In this document: piece after piece, positions 1 to 6,296 of the stretch
How positions within the stretch are numbered: the first letter of the stretch is position 1
How the letters are laid out: each line of letters begins with the position of its first letter
Notes under the pieces: generated by a model
What the model was told of the DNA's origin: nothing
What the model saw: the letters and a program-made list of their open reading frames with translations, nothing else
Databases searched by the model: none
NCBI GenBank assembly: GCA_012270265.1
Contig: JAAXIR010000160.1
Coordinates: 1-6,296 of the forward strand
DNA from: Candidatus Poseidoniales archaeon
GTDB lineage: Archaea > Thermoplasmatota > Poseidoniia > Poseidoniales > Poseidoniaceae
Length of the DNA: 6,296 bases
Reading direction: 5' to 3'
Position numbers and translations under genes: made by a program

Positions 1-1
1 C

Positions 2-907
2 CATAACCGTATTCAGGAACTTGAGGCAATAGGAGGCTCCCGTATTTTGATGCAAGGGGGCGTGAATCCAGATCTTGAATTCAGTTGGTACATCGATCTC
101 ATCAAAGCGCTCAGAGAACGCCATCCAACAATCGATTTGGATTGCTTCTCGCCTATCGAAATTGAAGGAATTGCTGAAGTGACCGAATTACCAACTCAGA
201 CAGTATTGTAGCATCTCAAAGATGCTGGAATGCATGGTCTACCAGGAGGTGGAGCAGAGATGCTTGTTGAGTCTGTACGAAAAGATGTATCTCCAAAAAA
301 AGGACATCCTGACAACTGGTTGCGGGTCATGAAAGAAGCCCAACTTCTCGGATTGACAACAAGCGCAACCAATGTCATTGGATTTGGTGAATCAAACGCT
401 GACAGAGTTCAACATCTTCATCGAATTCGACAACAACAAGAAGAAATCCGTTCGCTCGGGTTGCCTGGCTTCACATCGTTTATTGCATGGCCTGTGCAGT
501 TGGAAACCAACACCTTCGGGAAAAGAAATCGTGGTCAAAACAAGTTTGAACGAGGCGCTGGATCAACGGAATACTTGCGCCATGTTGCGATTGCTCGTTT
601 GTTCTTGGATAATGTGGACCACATCCAAGCATCATGGCCGACGATGGGGATGGGTATTGCACAAATGGCCTTGCTTGCAGGTGCTGATGATGCAGGATCA
701 ACCATGATGGAAGAAAACGTTGTTTCCGCTTCGGGAACGACCAAATTCAGTGCAACGGAATACGAATTACAGCTTTCGATTCAACGTGCAGGATTCATTC
801 CAAAGCGACGCAACAGCGATTATGAGTTACTTGAGACACCTGATGCTCTCGTCGGCGCACCTGAGACGAACAGTCAACCACCACGTCAAGCGGTTGAGTT
901 GGTGTAA
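2..907 (+). CDS. mqnC: MqnC-like radical-SAM enzyme (cyclic dehypoxanthinyl futalosine synthase family), 5' partial, internal TAG
   Basis: The frame enters from the left edge with no start codon and runs 301 codons to TAA at 905-907, broken once by TAG at 209-211 (codon 70 of the visible frame). Both sides of the TAG read as one family protein: MQGGVNPDLEFSWYIDLI and a CFSPIEI motif before it, then LPGGGAEML, SPKKGHPDNWLRVM, HIQASWPTMG and MMEENVVSASGTT after it. These are hallmarks of MqnC, the radical-SAM enzyme that cyclises dehypoxanthine futalosine in menaquinone synthesis; the related CofH (F420 side chain) is the main alternative. The CxxxCxxC iron-sulfur motif should lie in the roughly 70-80 residues missing to the left. 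Restarting at ATG 230 would give a 225-residue fragment without the cluster and half the barrel, so it is unlikely to work alone. Either this is a pseudogene, the TAG is an error, or it is read through. The 3' end overlaps the convergent lipoprotein gene by 22 bp. Confidence 0.82.
209..211 (+). other. In-frame TAG codon inside the MqnC-like gene
   Basis: The TAG sits between TVL and HLKDAGMHGLPGGG, in a helix where relatives usually have a charged or polar residue (Glu, Gln, Lys or Arg) just before the conserved LPGGGAE loop. CAG, GAG or AAG would each become TAG by one base change. The reading frame is identical before and after, so no indel is needed. TAG is used as a normal stop by the neighbouring membrane-protein gene (3958-3960), so it is not a freely reassigned sense codon. 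Confidence 0.9.
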
Positions 908-3900
908 AAGACGACCCAAATCTCTGCGACGATGTTTCGTCCACCTTTGCTCGACTCGCCTGTTGGGTTGTACTCTTGTCCATTGAAGAGACCTCGATAG
1001 GTCAATTCGTTGTTCTGGCCATTCATGTCAACCCAAGAAGTGATATCATAACTCCATTGCTTGACATCTTGACCAGCGCACCATCCTGCTCTCCCGAACG
1101 GCCATGAACCAAATTGATTGGCGACGACTCCATTGTTGACTTCGTTTTCACACCCTGTGCTCGAATAGACGATTGGATGCCATTCATAGGTGTGGTGTGA
1201 ATCCATGTAGTAGTGATGTTGATGGTCACAGAACTCAGCACAATTCGCATCGTCCTGTTGGAAACCATGTCCGGTGATGGTTGCAACAATCTCAACTCTG
1301 GTCGTTTCACTAGGAACAGTGAAATTCAGGCTTCGAACATATCGACTTTCATTGTTATATGTTCCATCGAATTGTCCTCCAGTGAATCCAAACTCAGCAT
1401 CAAACGCTCGCTCACCACTTCCCCAATTTGAAAACAAGAATTTGATGGTAAGGTCTCCTTTGTTTGCGCCTTTGTATCTGAATCTTCGCTCTTGATCATC
1501 TTCGAGCATAAACAAATACGGACTAATATCGGTTAACCATCGTCCTTCTCGCCCATACGTTGTAATCCAGCGCATGAATTCGGTCCCACAAACCGATGAA
1601 TTGTCTGCATCACAAATGTACAGATGTGCGAGATAATCCCATTCATGACATCCTCCATAACTTCCATCGCTCTTTTGATACCGATTTGCTCTCTCATCAC
1701 AAGCATGTTCATGAAACACTTCGAGTGTGTCGTACGATGACAAATTATCTGGTAATGTGAAGGTCGCATTCCTGTACGAATTGTGATTGGCTCCCCACCC
1801 ACCAGCATGTCGATCGAAATCGTAGAGGGTTACAACGTCGATACCTGAATCTTGCATTCGAATTTCTGGTTCAAATTCAGCATTCCATTGGTGTGGTTCG
1901 TATGTGTAGTGGAATGGATCATTTGTTTGTGAAACCCATGCATAAATTGAGCCAGTATCACGTGCACGTTGGAATCGATCGATACCCATGAAGAACGGAC
2001 TGTTGAAGTTGGATATCATCTGGCCTAAGCCGCCCTGAATGTTGCTTGCATCCATGTCGATGTAATGAATACGGCCATCCCACTGTTCTTCTTCACTCGG
2101 GTTGAGGCGTGCTTCAACATCGCTCTTTCGAGAGAGCACATCGTTGTGATAACTTGAATCAAAGGAACCGTAGAACAGGTGGGTGTTGTCAGGTAAATTA
2201 CGGATAAATGTTCCTGGATTTGTCGACCAAGTTGCTGAATTCGAGTTCCCACTGCCATCTGTATACTTGAACATAAACAAATAGACATCATTTCCAGTCC
2301 ACTTGTTCTGGAATGTAAACGTACCATCGAGCGTTGGTACTGTAAAGGTTGGTACAATGTCCATTGGCCCATTCACCGAAGTGCCAGCTGTCCATTGAAC
2401 CGGCTTTTGGACGATGGCACAACCATCAACATCGATTGTCCACCTTGCAGGACTGTCAGCACAAATGTCAACGTTGGCAAACACACCATCTCCATCGAGG
2501 TCAGCGCATCCGACTGTGTTAACCGTTAATCCACTCGGTGTACCTTCACATGCATCGACGAGGTCGTTGACGCCATCTCCGTCGCTGTCACGTTCGATGG
2601 CTGCGCACCCAAATTCATCAACATCCGTTGCATTGGCCGGCGTGGTTGGGCACAGATCCAATGTTGCCCCAGTTGCATTGACATCGTTGACGTTATCGTT
2701 GTCATCATCAACGTCTTCCGTTGCATCATAGCAACCATCCATGTCAAAATCCGTGTTCATTGTTCGCTCTGATTGCCAATTCGAACGACCCTTCGGACAC
2801 CCGTCTGTTTCATCAAGCTCGCCATCGTTATCGTCATCAGAATCTTCGAGAAGATCGTTGCAACCATCCTGGTCCCAGTCGTTGTAGAGATTCGCTGGCC
2901 AATTGATTTCTCCATTCAAACAGGCATCATTGACATCAAGAATACCATCCCCATCATCATCGTCATCGTTTGTATCGTCATGACATCCGTCCTGATCGCG
3001 ATCGTTTTCTTGCGTGCTTGTCCACCCGAGGCTTGATGTGCAACCATCATTGGCATCCATGATTCCGTCGTTATCATCGTCCATATCCTCGTCAAAATCC
3101 CTGCAACCGTCCTGATCAGCATCACTTTGCGTATTCGATGCCCATCCGTCCGATTCACCATAACCATCTGGGCAGAAATCGACACTATCTTGGATTCCAT
3201 CTCCATCTTCATCGTTGTTTGCTTCTACAATAATGGTGATGTTTTTCGAATCTTCAGTAAGGGTGTACTCTCCACAAATTGCATTTGTTCGAACGACGAA
3301 GGTTTCTGTGCGTACATCTAGATCGGTCAAAATGTAGGAAAAGTGTCCATCTTCCTGAAGAGGCAGTGCGTTCGTTGTCATGGATGAATCTTCTTCACTG
3401 ATTTCAATTACTGCTGTGCAGGTATCCAACGATTCATGCAATACCTGACCTTGAAGAACAAGCATTGCAGCTTCAACGACGAGGAATTGTGGTGCAACAA
3501 TCGATGTTGTCCCTTCCTCTGGAAGGAGGATATCGATTGTATTTGTCATGCTAATCAGTTCTCCCATTGTTGGAGAAATCGTGAGTTCAACAATGTATGT
3601 ACCTGGTTCATTTGGCAGCAAAACAACAGAAATACTTGTTGTCTTCTTCGTAATGCTGTAATCAGACTGGCTGACAGCCTCACCAGAGTGGGTTATGCTT
3701 GCTTCGACAGAATAATCTCCTACACCGGTCGTTTCAAGGAGGACGTTTAGATTTGCAATTTCACCAAGTTCACCAGTGATTGATTCTTTATCCCACTCTG
3801 CTGTTAACGTGAATGGGATTGGAGCAGGCTCTTCCTCGACAATCTCAGAATCCGTATCACCGGTTCCAAAACAACCTGACAGCATCAACAGCGAAAGCAA

Positions 3901-3927
3901 AACAGCGAGGAAAGGCTTGTTGGCCAT
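886..3927 (-). CDS. Surface lipoprotein with thrombospondin type-3 repeats and a PNGase F-like C-terminal domain
   Basis: This 1013-residue protein begins with a lipoprotein signal: Lys4, a hydrophobic core at 5-17 and a lipobox LSGC with Cys19 as the lipid-anchored residue, then an acidic linker. Residues about 38-135 and 140-235 look like two beta-sandwich (Ig-like) modules. Residues 238-505 are Asp-rich, Cys-paired calcium-binding type-3 repeats. Residues about 540-690 form a globular region of uncertain fold. Residues about 695-1010 resemble peptide-N-glycosidase F, which removes N-glycans by cleaving the glycosyl-asparagine amide. The matches are CHEWD (760-764), CAEFC (896-900), RAGWC (946-950) and Cys926/Cys950 as a likely disulfide. 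Asp764 and Glu898 match catalytic Asp60 and Glu206 of PNGase F; the Glu118 position appears to be Ser833. The start at 3927 is supported by the signal peptide directly after it and a weak AAGG. The protein is probably exported and held on the outer membrane face. Assignment of the fold is firm by motif; activity is not established. Confidence 0.9.
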   Translation of the reverse strand: MANKPFLAVLLSLLMLSGCFGTGDTDSEIVEEEPAPIPFTLTAEWDKESITGELGEIANLNVLLETTGVGDYSVEASITHSGEAVSQSDYSITKKTTSISVVLLPNEPGTYIVELTISPTMGELISMTNTIDILLPEEGTTSIVAPQFLVVEAAMLVLQGQVLHESLDTCTAVIEISEEDSSMTTNALPLQEDGHFSYILTDLDVRTETFVVRTNAICGEYTLTEDSKNITIIVEANNDEDGDGIQDSVDFCPDGYGESDGWASNTQSDADQDGCRDFDEDMDDDNDGIMDANDGCTSSLGWTSTQENDRDQDGCHDDTNDDDDDGDGILDVNDACLNGEINWPANLYNDWDQDGCNDLLEDSDDDNDGELDETDGCPKGRSNWQSERTMNTDFDMDGCYDATEDVDDDNDNVNDVNATGATLDLCPTTPANATDVDEFGCAAIERDSDGDGVNDLVDACEGTPSGLTVNTVGCADLDGDGVFANVDICADSPARWTIDVDGCAIVQKPVQWTAGTSVNGPMDIVPTFTVPTLDGTFTFQNKWTGNDVYLFMFKYTDGSGNSNSATWSTNPGTFIRNLPDNTHLFYGSFDSSYHNDVLSRKSDVEARLNPSEEEQWDGRIHYIDMDASNIQGGLGQMISNFNSPFFMGIDRFQRARDTGSIYAWVSQTNDPFHYTYEPHQWNAEFEPEIRMQDSGIDVVTLYDFDRHAGGWGANHNSYRNATFTLPDNLSSYDTLEVFHEHACDERANRYQKSDGSYGGCHEWDYLAHLYICDADNSSVCGTEFMRWITTYGREGRWLTDISPYLFMLEDDQERRFRYKGANKGDLTIKFLFSNWGSGERAFDAEFGFTGGQFDGTYNNESRYVRSLNFTVPSETTRVEIVATITGHGFQQDDANCAEFCDHQHHYYMDSHHTYEWHPIVYSSTGCENEVNNGVVANQFGSWPFGRAGWCAGQDVKQWSYDITSWVDMNGQNNELTYRGLFNGQEYNPTGESSKGGRNIVAEIWVVFYTNSTA
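2413..3216 (-). repeat. Thrombospondin type-3 (calcium-binding) repeat array within the lipoprotein
   Basis: Residues 238-505 of the lipoprotein contain four long units of 40-43 residues, marked by DGC with cysteines at 275, 315, 356 and 399. Each is paired with an earlier cysteine (252, 296, 336, 377) and linked by acidic DDDNDG-type loops. Three shorter units follow, with cysteine pairs 426/441, 460/474 and 489/503. Long units also share a GW or NW element between the two cysteines. Such repeats bind calcium and form a stiff spacer outside the cell; here they would hold the C-terminal domains away from the membrane. The DNA of the units has diverged, so this is a protein-level repeat. Confidence 0.9.
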
Positions 3928-3941
3928 GTACCTTACATGGC
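3923..3941 (-). promoter_or_regulatory. Perfect 8-bp hairpin enclosing the lipoprotein start codon and AAGG element
   Basis: In the mRNA sense the sequence is GCCATGTA, loop AGG, TACATGGC: two perfect 8-base complementary arms with a 3-base loop. The right arm contains the ATG start at 3927-3925, and the AAGG that would act as ribosome-binding element lies at the loop. Folding would hide both. The left arm contains an ATG immediately followed by TAA (3938-3933), a minimal start-stop unit just upstream of the real start. The hairpin is visible directly; a role in limiting translation of this downstream cistron is inferred. Confidence 0.6.
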
Positions 3942-3957
3942 GCTGAAGGACATGAAT

Positions 3958-5091
3958 CTAACGTTCGCCGATGAAGAACTGTTCTGTCCTAGGGTCGTTG
4001 ATTTTAAGATCATCGAGGTGAACAATTGAATTTGGAAATTGAACATGAACTGGGCAAACCCAAAGCAGAGGCATTTGCTTGTTCCGTTTTATCTTTAGAA
4101 TAAATTCCCAATGAATGCGGTGCAGTGGTGAATTAACCGTCCCAGGCCACGATTGGTCTGGAGGACTGATGGAAAATGTTCCATCTTCTTCATTTTTCGC
4201 TGCACCACCTTCTGCAGAAATACGCATAGGTCGCAAAAAGACGCCTCCTTGAATATCCTTTCTCTCGATTGGTGAATCTTCACCACCTGCAGTACCATCA
4301 TCAAGACTTGCCTCCCAGTGATGCGGTAACGGTGTTGAGAGGCCGACAGGTGGTTGTGAGTCCTCGGTTGTATTGGAAAGTTCAATGAGAGCCTCTCTTG
4401 ATGGTGGAAGAGTACCCACTTGCCAATGGCAGGACACCGATTTCCAATCTGGTAATTCATCGGGCAATTTGATGCGGCCGGACAATGGCTTTCCACTTAC
4501 AATTGGAAGATCGAATTCGACAACTGGTTGCTCTATTGGTGATCGGAAAAAGTCTTGTTGACGCTTGAGATCGACGAAATTGGCAATTAATCGGAGTACA
4601 ATTGGTAGCATCAGTATGGGTACAACAACGATACTTAGAATAGGATAATCAAGAAGACCAATCTGCAGACTTTCCGTTCCAACGCTTGGTATGCCTATGC
4701 TACTTAACAACGGTTCCAAGAAGAGGTAGACAAGTGTTGAGAGGAGAAGAATAACGGCAGCATTGATCATTCTTCGAGCAATACCATGGAGTTTGTTTGG
4801 GAGGATGTACCAACCTCTACGTTGTTGTTTCACAAGTTCAACAAATGGTTGACTATCTGTAAGGAATTCAGTCATACCGTCATACGAATCTCCGTCGGTG
4901 TTAACGATGGTTCGCTCAATTAACCACCCTTCTGAACTTTGAATGGTGTAAGGTGGTAGCACATTGACGACTTCGTCGTCGTTGAGATTGGAGGCGATTT
5001 CATCTTCAAAAATCGGTGCAGCATTCGCATTCAATCGTTTATCATCAAATGGAGGATAGCGCACGCGATGAACAATTGACCATGATGACAT
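3958..5091 (-). CDS. Unrecognised two-helix membrane protein with a beta-rich C-terminal domain
   Basis: I do not recognise this 377-residue protein by name. Residues 1-107 are soluble, with an acidic stretch at about 28-41. Two hydrophobic segments lie at about 108-130 and 148-172, separated by a short loop, and are flanked by basic residues (RR at 106-107; Lys176, Arg177). Residues about 188-360 look like an arrestin-type beta-sandwich: PIVSGKPLSGRIKLP early, a Trp/Cys strand at 216-223, and near the end HRIHWEFILKIK followed by LLWVCPVHV. This layout recalls poorly characterised bacterial membrane proteins such as those with DUF3592-like regions; that comparison is from memory and loose. 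With no signal peptide, both ends are probably cytoplasmic. The start is fixed by a GGAG element 5 bases upstream, touching the stop of the reductase gene. It ends with TAG and sits between a lipid reductase and a surface lipoprotein, which suggests an envelope role. Confidence 0.85.
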   Translation of the reverse strand: MSSWSIVHRVRYPPFDDKRLNANAAPIFEDEIASNLNDDEVVNVLPPYTIQSSEGWLIERTIVNTDGDSYDGMTEFLTDSQPFVELVKQQRRGWYILPNKLHGIARRMINAAVILLLSTLVYLFLEPLLSSIGIPSVGTESLQIGLLDYPILSIVVVPILMLPIVLRLIANFVDLKRQQDFFRSPIEQPVVEFDLPIVSGKPLSGRIKLPDELPDWKSVSCHWQVGTLPPSREALIELSNTTEDSQPPVGLSTPLPHHWEASLDDGTAGGEDSPIERKDIQGGVFLRPMRISAEGGAAKNEEDGTFSISPPDQSWPGTVNSPLHRIHWEFILKIKRNKQMPLLWVCPVHVQFPNSIVHLDDLKINDPRTEQFFIGER

Positions 5092-5096
5092 ATGCT

Positions 5097-5100
5097 CTCC
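5097..5100 (-). promoter_or_regulatory. Shine-Dalgarno element for the membrane-protein gene
   Basis: GGAG directly follows the TGA stop of the upstream reductase gene and lies 5 bases before the ATG at 5091. It fixes the start of the membrane protein. It also implies that the two genes share one transcript, since no room remains for a promoter in the 9-bp gap. Confidence 0.7.
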
Positions 5101-6159
5101 TCAGGTGAACAGAAGCTTGACCCCTGCTTGCAAAGCCAATTTACGGAATGCTGGAACTTTCTTTAACAGCGCGAGACCCAACGGAACTGGTTTTTCAATA
5201 TCGCCGATTTCATTGATGAGGGAGATGACTTCAGGTTTCGCAAAATTTGCAAAATGCTCGTCCAACTCCTCGTCTGTTCGGGTAGAATCAAGGCGGTCTC
5301 TTAGTGCTCGTGCACGATCTTGTTCCTTCTTCATCTTAGGCCACGAGGACTTTGTGACCGATTTCAAATCCTTTTCAGATAACTGATTCAAATTGACATG
5401 TTTGACAAGTTTATCAGCAATTGATGAAATTTGTTTGAATCCAGGCCCGAGTCCCCCGCCAGTTGTTGGCTTCGCCATGCCTGCGGCATCGCCAATGACG
5501 AGAACTCGATCTTTGAAGGGCCTTCGAATCATTCCCGATGGTACTGGGCCACAGTATCGTGCCGTCTCTGTGATGTTTTCAAATCGGTCTTTCCACAATG
5601 GATGCTCGAGAAGATCGTTGTAACAGTCGAGCACTGTACGCCCGTCGAGAAGGTCTGCTTTTGACCAAAGACCGATTCGATGTGTGCCATTTCCTGATGG
5701 AATCACCCATGCAAAGAATCCGGGAGCTATACTTGAACCACTGTACATTTCGAGCCAACCATCTTGGCCTTCATAGCCAACAACTTCTGTTTGGAATCCA
5801 ATCATCATTTCTTTTGGATGCCCCATCTTGAATCGACGACGTACCCATGAATGTGCTCCGTCACAACCGATGAGTAACTTTGCTGTCAAGGTCGTTTTTT
5901 CCTGAGTGCGTTGATTGACGATATCGATGACTACACCATCCTCGACAACATCTGCAGATGTAGGTTGAGATTCGAGAATGAGGTCTGCTCCTGCCTCAAG
6001 GCCTTGTTGAACCACGGTTTGATCGAACCGTTTTCTGCAGACAACATACGTTCTCAACTCACCCTCTCGACCGACAGGAACGAGTGTACCGGATGGTCCG
6101 TGAATAAGCGCTCCATCGACGTCTTCAACAACCGTATCGTATGCTTCTACAGCATCCAT
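5101..6159 (-). CDS. Geranylgeranyl-reductase-family FAD protein, N-terminus lost or disrupted
   Basis: From ATG 6159 the product is 352 residues, but this is probably not the native start. In-frame codons upstream, back to a TAA at 6207-6205, encode FGSPFKCAGLLKPIS, which matches the conserved GSPxxCAG segment that follows the FAD-binding beta-alpha-beta unit in archaeal geranylgeranyl reductases. Downstream landmarks are a RKRFDQ element at 42-47, LLIGCDGAHSWVRR at 95-108, and GDAAG plus TTGGGLGPG at 223-240 (the second FAD contact). A helical C-terminus at about 260-352 is typical of the family. Members reduce the double bonds of geranylgeranyl chains in archaeal membrane lipids using FAD; related flavoprotein monooxygenases are less likely. 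The usual length is near 390-400, so some 35-50 N-terminal residues with the GxGxxG motif are missing. As written the protein could not bind FAD normally. It heads the three-gene minus-strand row. Confidence 0.82.
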   Translation of the reverse strand: MDAVEAYDTVVEDVDGALIHGPSGTLVPVGREGELRTYVVCRKRFDQTVVQQGLEAGADLILESQPTSADVVEDGVVIDIVNQRTQEKTTLTAKLLIGCDGAHSWVRRRFKMGHPKEMMIGFQTEVVGYEGQDGWLEMYSGSSIAPGFFAWVIPSGNGTHRIGLWSKADLLDGRTVLDCYNDLLEHPLWKDRFENITETARYCGPVPSGMIRRPFKDRVLVIGDAAGMAKPTTGGGLGPGFKQISSIADKLVKHVNLNQLSEKDLKSVTKSSWPKMKKEQDRARALRDRLDSTRTDEELDEHFANFAKPEVISLINEIGDIEKPVPLGLALLKKVPAFRKLALQAGVKLLFT

Positions 6160-6295
6160 AGAAATTGGTTTTAAGAGTCCTGCGCATTTAAATGGACTTC
6201 CAAATTAATTGTTTTAATAGAACATCACCCTTTTGGTATAAACACGCGTGTTGGTGAAAATGGAATCACTCTTTCAGGAGGTCAAAGGCAGCGGA
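6160..6295 (-). pseudogene. Disrupted 5' part of the reductase gene (or its promoter region)
   Basis: Read on the minus strand, 6295-6269 encodes SAAFDLLKE, which fits the helix just after the GxGxxGS motif of this family. It is followed at once by TGA (6268-6266). In the same frame, 6229-6215 encodes GDVLL, resembling the second FAD-unit strand. The FGSPFKCAG segment then resumes in a different frame from 6204. The 64 bases between KE and FGSP exceed the roughly 36 expected, so one insertion and one frameshift would explain it. The alternative is that the stretch is a real intergenic promoter region, since it is AT-rich and has a TATAAA and a palindrome. I favour gene disruption but hold it loosely. 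Confidence 0.42.
6241..6252. repeat. 12-bp perfect palindrome AACACGCGTGTT
   Basis: The palindrome is exact and is flanked by TCACC at 6225-6229 and its complement GGTGA at 6253-6257. On the plus strand a TATAAA (6237-6242) overlaps its left edge. It could be a dimeric regulator's operator if this is a promoter region, or a chance palindrome or small insertion inside the broken reductase gene. No regulator gene is in the window. Confidence 0.4.
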
Positions 6296-6296
6296 T
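6260..6296 (+). CDS. Possible start of a divergent gene, 3' partial (weak)
   Basis: ATG at 6260 opens a plus-strand frame of 12 codons (MESLFQEVKGSG) that runs off the right edge without a stop. TATAAA at 6237-6242 lies about 18-23 bases upstream, which is rather close for an archaeal promoter of a leaderless gene. It competes with the reading of the same bases as the reductase N-terminus on the other strand. Only sequence beyond 6296 can decide. Confidence 0.15.
   Translation, partial: MESLFQEVKGSG

Noticed and set aside
230..907. A separate 225-residue gene starting at ATG 230
   Set aside because: The conserved protein extends upstream of this ATG through the TAG, no ribosome-binding element precedes it, and the fragment would lack the radical-SAM cluster.
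372..986. Plus- and minus-strand frames overlapping the MqnC-like gene
   Set aside because: None has a recognisable domain and all run against a well-conserved coding frame.
2846..2860. A 15-base identity (TCGAGAAGATCGTTG) shared with 5606-5620
   Set aside because: Both copies encode the tetrapeptide NDLLE in unrelated genes using the same codons; there is no larger repeat around them.
2526..3216. Several open frames on both strands across the repeat array
   Set aside because: They are shadows of the repetitive Asp-rich codons of the lipoprotein; their proteins are low-complexity and carry no family motifs.
2413..3216. Regular spaced repeats that could suggest a CRISPR array
   Set aside because: The units are diverged at the DNA level, have no constant repeat with unique spacers, and translate to one continuous calcium-binding protein segment.
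5105..6174. Plus-strand frames opposite the reductase gene
   Set aside because: The minus strand carries clear FAD-enzyme motifs throughout; the plus-strand products look like antisense translations.

Overview
The window looks like a piece of an archaeal genome, most plausibly a marine Thermoplasmatota / Marine Group II (Poseidoniales) lineage. Three things suggest this: a geranylgeranyl-reductase-family flavoprotein of the kind that saturates archaeal isoprenoid lipids, a lipobox-type surface lipoprotein with a long array of Asp/Cys-rich thrombospondin type-3 repeats in the style common in that group, and tight packing with almost no intergenic DNA. The lineage is inferred from protein style; no marker gene in the window proves it.

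Layout. Positions 2-907 (+) hold the C-terminal three quarters of a radical-SAM enzyme of the MqnC/CofH group (futalosine-route menaquinone synthesis), interrupted in frame by a single TAG at 209-211. The other genes are on the minus strand and form an operon-like row read right to left. First is a geranylgeranyl-reductase-like FAD protein (5101-6159), whose N-terminal FAD-binding part is missing or scrambled at 6160-6295. Next, 9 bp later, is an unrecognised two-helix membrane protein (3958-5091). Last, 30 bp further on, is a 1013-residue lipoprotein (886-3927) that ends tail to tail with the MqnC-like gene, overlapping it by 22 bp.

The most notable gene is the lipoprotein. After an Ig-like stalk and a calcium-binding type-3 repeat array, its C-terminal third carries the landmarks of a peptide-N-glycosidase F (PNGase F) fold: the CxEWD and CAExC motifs, the RAGWC motif and matching disulfide cysteines. 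By my hand alignment one of the three catalytic acids is replaced by serine. This would be a surface-anchored glycan or glycoprotein enzyme, or a binding relative of one, on an archaeon. Its start codon and AAGG ribosome-binding element lie inside a perfect 8-bp hairpin.

Two conserved genes (MqnC-like and reductase) are interrupted, while the two genes between them have long clean frames. That argues against a uniformly poor sequence and leaves local decay, local assembly errors or, for the TAG, recoding as explanations. There is no CRISPR array, tRNA, rRNA or insertion sequence that I can support, and no gene-free stretch longer than 300 bases.
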